From assembly GCA_016784545.1 (NCBI GenBank), contig JADHUM010000051.1, positions 1-34,676 on the forward strand: a stretch of 34,676 nucleotides of DNA, written 5' to 3'. The notes under the pieces were generated by a model. The model had not been told where the DNA came from. It saw only the letters and a list, made by a program, of their open reading frames with translations, and did no database searches. Each line of letters begins with the position of its first letter. The stretch's first letter is position 1. A program made the translations under genes and the position numbers. Of this stretch, positions 31,986 to 34,676 are shown piece after piece. The stretch comes from Candidatus Neomarinimicrobiota bacterium (GTDB taxonomy: Bacteria > Fidelibacterota > UBA8477 > JABMPR01).

Positions 31986-33683
31986 ATGAAAATCGAATCA
32001 AAAGATACTGATATTGATAGTCTATTAAACTCAAGATATTTTCATGTTCCTAGATTCCAGCGCCCGTATTCGTGGGAAGATGAGAACATTAGTGATTTCT
32101 GGGAGGACATTATTACAAATCAATCTGATGATTATTTCATCGGATCAATGGTGGTCTACAAAAAAAAGAAGCAACATTACGCCTTAGTAGATGGGCAACA
32201 GCGTATCACAACTATCACGATAATGTTATGTGTATTGCGCGATTACTTTGATGAATTAGGGTTTAAAGATTTAGCGGAGGGAATTCATCAACTGATAGAA
32301 AGGAAGGATCGTAATAATATCGCACAATATGTGCTTAAGACAGAAACCTCGTTTCCATATTTCCAAGAACAGATACAGAAATATGGTGAGGATGCAGAGT
32401 TTGATGGACAATTTTTAAAAGAAGAGCTTAATCTAAAAAATGCTCACGTTAGATTTCAGAAACTAATAGGGTCTGCAATTGAATCTATTGAGAATGACAC
32501 TACCATTCCTGAAGAAAAGAAATTAAAAACTAAAAAGAGCAAACTAATTGAACTAAGAGAAGCTGTATCAAACTTAAACTTGATCTTTATCACCCTTGAT
32601 AATGAAGATGATGCATACTTGATCTTTGAAACACTTAATACGAGAGGTAAAGATTTAGCACTAACTGATTTGGTAAAGAATCATTTTTCAAAACACATTA
32701 AATCAACAGGTGAGGTTGACCATGCAAAAATAAAGTGGGAAAAAATCTTGGAGACAATCAGAAGCTCCTCGATTGAAATTTCGACTGATACATTTATCTA
32801 TCATTATTGGGCTTCCAGATATGAAGCGATCCCACAGAAGAAATTGTTTCGAAAGCTGAAGAAGGAAATTACAAAACAAACCGCAAAAAAGCATTTAAAC
32901 AGGCTAGTAAAAGATTCACATCTATACCGCTCATTACACGAGGTCACTTATCAATGGAAGAAAAATGAAGTCGCAATCACTAAATCTCTAACTGCTTTTC
33001 AGCTATTCAAATTAGCACAACCAACACCCGCAGTTCTTTCATTAATTCGCGCTTATAGATCAGATATTATTAAAAATGCTAAGCTAAGAGACACGTTAAG
33101 AGCAATTGAAAAGTTTCATTTCATTTTTACTGCAATTACTTCCTCGCGATCTTCGGGAGGGATTTCAGCAATGTATTCATCTTTTGCTCGGAAACTATTT
33201 AACGCAAAAGACTCTGGAACCGCTGCAGATGAAATTAAAGTGCTAGTTGGCAAATTGCGATCAAAGATACCATCATTGGACGAATTTACTGTTGCATTCA
33301 AGGAAGTGAATTTTACGAATTCAAATACAAAGCAGAAAAAGTTAGTTCAGTATATTCTCAGGTCATTTTCTGAGCATCACAAATACAAATACCCGTCTGA
33401 TTATGATGAGCTCACAGTGGAACACTTACATGCGCAGGCTGATGGTGATGAAGAATGGACTGTGGAAGTTATTGGTAGTTTAGGAAATATGATATTATTG
33501 GATGAAGAGATGAATGGTAAGTTGTCAACCAAAGACTTTCCAAAGAAGAAGAAACTCCTCAAAGACAAAGGATACACTGTTCCAAAGTTCATTGCAGAAC
33601 AGGCAGCATGGACCCCAGAGTCAGTTAACACACATGCGGAGCAAATGGCAAAACTTGCTTACGAGAAAATATGGAAAATATAA
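31986..33683 (+). CDS. Cassette 5: GmrSD-like DUF262/DUF1524 defence nuclease
   Basis: The protein has 565 residues, starting at ATG behind AAAGGGA (8-bp spacing). The N-terminal DUF262 (GmrS/ParB-Srx-like) domain shows PRFQRPYSWEDENISDFWEDI and the LVDGQQRITT motif (~66-76). The middle is helical. The C-terminal DUF1524 HNH-type domain (~450-560) shows EHLHAQ, IGSLGNMILLDEEMN and FPKKKKLL. In characterised GmrSD-type proteins the DUF262 part is an NTPase and the DUF1524 part a nuclease, together restricting modified phage DNA; related single-chain proteins have been linked to phage defence. Key DGQQR and EH residues are kept. Low G+C differs sharply from the preceding cassette. The TAA stop (33681-33683) lies within the attC R'' box. 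Confidence 0.88.
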   Translation: MKIESKDTDIDSLLNSRYFHVPRFQRPYSWEDENISDFWEDIITNQSDDYFIGSMVVYKKKKQHYALVDGQQRITTITIMLCVLRDYFDELGFKDLAEGIHQLIERKDRNNIAQYVLKTETSFPYFQEQIQKYGEDAEFDGQFLKEELNLKNAHVRFQKLIGSAIESIENDTTIPEEKKLKTKKSKLIELREAVSNLNLIFITLDNEDDAYLIFETLNTRGKDLALTDLVKNHFSKHIKSTGEVDHAKIKWEKILETIRSSSIEISTDTFIYHYWASRYEAIPQKKLFRKLKKEITKQTAKKHLNRLVKDSHLYRSLHEVTYQWKKNEVAITKSLTAFQLFKLAQPTPAVLSLIRAYRSDIIKNAKLRDTLRAIEKFHFIFTAITSSRSSGGISAMYSSFARKLFNAKDSGTAADEIKVLVGKLRSKIPSLDEFTVAFKEVNFTNSNTKQKKLVQYILRSFSEHHKYKYPSDYDELTVEHLHAQADGDEEWTVEVIGSLGNMILLDEEMNGKLSTKDFPKKKKLLKDKGYTVPKFIAEQAAWTPESVNTHAEQMAKLAYEKIWKI

Positions 33684-33805
33684 CAAAGGCTTAGAGCTGA
33701 CTCACAGGCACTTAGGGGGATTTTGAATGTTGATTGGAAGAACACAAGGTTTCATAACTATTTTGACTGTTTCTACGGAAGCAGCTCAAGCCTAAGGCGT
33801 TAGCA
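33678..33805 (+). other. attC5 (closes cassette 5)
   Basis: R'' ATATAAC (33678-33684) is complementary to the cassette start GTTATAT and contains the cassette gene's stop codon. L'' GGCTTAGAGCT, L' AGCTCAAGCC, R' GTTAGCA (33799-33805). Subfamily B; very similar to attC4 through the inner segment. Confidence 0.93.
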
Positions 33806-33809
33806 GGAG

Positions 33810-33864
33810 TTGACAAGGATTTCGCACTTCGATAAAAGTTGCTGAAACATGGCCGTAACATGGC
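33810..33864 (+). promoter_or_regulatory. Promoter and candidate operator of the toxin-antitoxin cassette
   Basis: TTGACA (33810-33815) and TAAAAG (33833-33838) are separated by 17 bp, a good sigma-70-type promoter placed just inside the cassette. Downstream, ACATGGC occurs twice (33847-33853 and 33858-33864) with an 11-bp period, one helical turn, as expected for a ribbon-helix-helix antitoxin operator. This is the only cassette with a convincing internal promoter. Confidence 0.65.
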
Positions 33865-33897
33865 TATATTCTCTCGAAAATAAATGAGAGGTGAAAT

Positions 33898-34170
33898 ATG
33901 AGTAAATCAACAACGGTTAGAGCAATGATGGATCCCAAGAAAAAGGAGAAGGTAAATCATATCCTTGGACGACTAGGATTGAATCATTCTGAAGCCATTA
34001 ACATCTACTATAGCTTGATAGAAGAATACAAGGGATTGCCTTTTCCACTTTCGTTACCAGATTCTGGAACAGATTCTGAGATCACAAGTGAGCTTCGACC
34101 GGAGGTCTTGAAGCATTTGAAGATGAGCGTTAGGAAAAATCACCGCTTAGGACAGTTGCTCGCGCAGTGA
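33898..34170 (+). CDS. Cassette 6: RelB/DinJ-family antitoxin
   Basis: The protein has 90 residues, starting at ATG behind GAGAGGTGAA. The N-terminal ~50 residues are a RelB/DinJ ribbon-helix-helix domain (STTVRAMMDPKKKEKVNHILGRLGLNHSEAINIYYSLI...GLPFPL), which dimerises and binds DNA. The C-terminal ~35 residues (SELRPEVLKHLKMSVRKNHRLGQLLAQ) should wrap around and block the partner toxin. The gene overlaps the toxin start (GTG 34167), so the pair is coupled. RelB/DinJ antitoxins usually accompany RelE/YafQ ribonucleases, whereas the partner here is a Doc kinase. It probably autorepresses through the repeat upstream. Confidence 0.88.
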   Translation: MSKSTTVRAMMDPKKKEKVNHILGRLGLNHSEAINIYYSLIEEYKGLPFPLSLPDSGTDSEITSELRPEVLKHLKMSVRKNHRLGQLLAQ

Positions 34171-34544
34171 GAAATATTCCAACAACCGCTGAAGTTTTGA
34201 CAATTCACAAATATCTGATCCAGGAGTTCGGAGGCAAGGCTGGTTTGAGAGATTTAGCTTCATTAGAGTCTGCACTCGGTCGACTCACATCAGGCTACTA
34301 CTCAAGCATTGAAGAAGAGGCTGCTGCGTTGATGGAAAGTCTTTCACAAAATCATCCTTTCATTGACGGCAACAAGCGTGTCTCCTTTTTTACAACGGAT
34401 ACTTTTTTGAGAATGAATGGATATTTTATCAATTGTGACGATGAGGAAGCCTTCTCTTTTTTTCAATCTTTGTTTGATAATCAGGCATTTAATTTCGAAC
34501 ATTTAATTGTGTGGCTACGTGATCATCTTGAGAAATTGCCATAA
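34167..34544 (+). CDS. Cassette 6: Doc-family (Fic fold) toxin
   Basis: The protein has 125 residues, starting at GTG 34167, which overlaps the antitoxin stop (GTGA). It is a death-on-curing-type Fic protein, of normal Doc length, with the catalytic motif HPFIDGNKR (63-71) intact: His63, Asp67 and the GNKR anion-hole segment. The canonical Doc phosphorylates elongation factor Tu and stops translation; that activity is known for the family and inferred here. The C-terminus (FEHLIVWLRDHLEKL) is complete. It ends 8 bp before the last attC. Confidence 0.92.
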   Translation: MRNIPTTAEVLTIHKYLIQEFGGKAGLRDLASLESALGRLTSGYYSSIEEEAAALMESLSQNHPFIDGNKRVSFFTTDTFLRMNGYFINCDDEEAFSFFQSLFDNQAFNFEHLIVWLRDHLEKLP

Positions 34545-34552
34545 GAATACCC

Positions 34553-34676
34553 TGCTAACAAAGGCTTAGAGCGGACTCACACTTATTTCGGGGGAAACTA
34601 AAATTGATATCACGTACACAAGGTAACCGAACTGTTTTGACTGTTTCTTATGAAGCAGCTCAAGCCTAAAGCGTTA
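34553..34676 (+). other. attC6 (closes cassette 6; cut by the window edge)
   Basis: R'' TGCTAAC (34553-34559) is complementary to the cassette start GTTAGCA. L'' GGCTTAGAGCG, L' AGCTCAAGCC, and R' begins GTTA at 34673 where the window ends. Inner segment is subfamily B but the most diverged member (CGGGGGAAACTAAAATTGAT, ACTGTTTTGACTGTTTC). Confidence 0.88.

Larger units (their letters stand above)
27095..34676 (+). mobile_element. Chromosomal integron: intI, attI candidate and six gene cassettes (continues beyond window)
   Basis: A tyrosine recombinase of IntI type is followed by a core site and six units, each with one or two + strand genes closed by a 124-128 bp attC. Cassette limits, taken from the G|TT crossover, are 28425-29104, 29105-30047, 30048-30947, 30948-31947, 31948-33799 and 33800-34673. 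The attC sites are close to each other in length and ends, as in sedentary chromosomal integrons and unlike the mixed sites of mobile class 1 integrons. The window ends inside the last R' box, so more cassettes may follow. Confidence 0.93.

Overview
The window looks like chromosomal DNA from a bacterium of the FCB group, most likely a Marinimicrobia- or Calditrichota-like lineage. This rests on two proteins ending in type IX secretion sorting domains (NYPNPFNPTT / NFPNPFNPTT followed by a short Ig-like tail), many lipoproteins, and moderate G+C content. The phylum is inferred, not proven. No rRNA, tRNA or CRISPR array was seen.

Region 1 (1-13115, all + strand) is an alpha-glucan (maltodextrin) locus. 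It starts with the 3' end of a secreted protein and a strong intrinsic terminator. Then come an esterase lipoprotein, a natural fusion of maltodextrin-binding protein with its permease (MalE-MalF), MalG, a GH13 lipoprotein, a large secreted GH13 amylase/pullulanase-like enzyme with a sorting domain, and a lipoprotein combining a debranching-enzyme-like catalytic domain with a glucodextranase C-terminal module. The genes are closely spaced and probably form one operon: surface enzymes cut glucans and the fused transporter imports the products. No transporter ATPase (MalK) is present.

Region 2 (13356-22019, + strand) is a heavy-metal (probably copper/silver) resistance locus. It encodes a Cys-rich exported protein, a CusC/B/A-type tripartite efflux pump, a CopZ-like metallochaperone, a small DUF6122-like membrane protein, a metal-binding lipoprotein and a small membrane protein. 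CusB carries three heavy-metal-binding motifs. The locus ends at a strong terminator that lies inside the 3' end of a convergent gene for a fused OppD-OppF-type ATPase.

Region 3 (24277-26730) holds a TPR protein with two tandem Fis-like helix-turn-helix repeats, a small Cys-containing protein and a zinc-ribbon membrane protein.

Region 4 (27095-34676) is a chromosomal integron. A bona fide IntI tyrosine recombinase is transcribed toward, not away from, its array. It is followed by a candidate attI core and six complete cassettes, each closed by a 124-128 bp attC site. The cargo is an exported unknown, a lipoprotein unknown, a CPBP-family membrane protease, a G+C-rich HEAT-repeat protein, a GmrSD-like DUF262/DUF1524 defence nuclease, and a RelB/DinJ-Doc toxin-antitoxin pair with its own promoter. 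In every cassette the attC R'' box is the exact complement of the cassette's first bases, so the boundaries are well defined. The window stops inside the last attC, so the array probably continues.

In the cassette-proximal region a 47-codon reading frame ends exactly on the attI crossover, and three 19-bp direct repeats lie just upstream of it. These, the direction of intI and the two attC subfamilies are the most unusual parts of the window.
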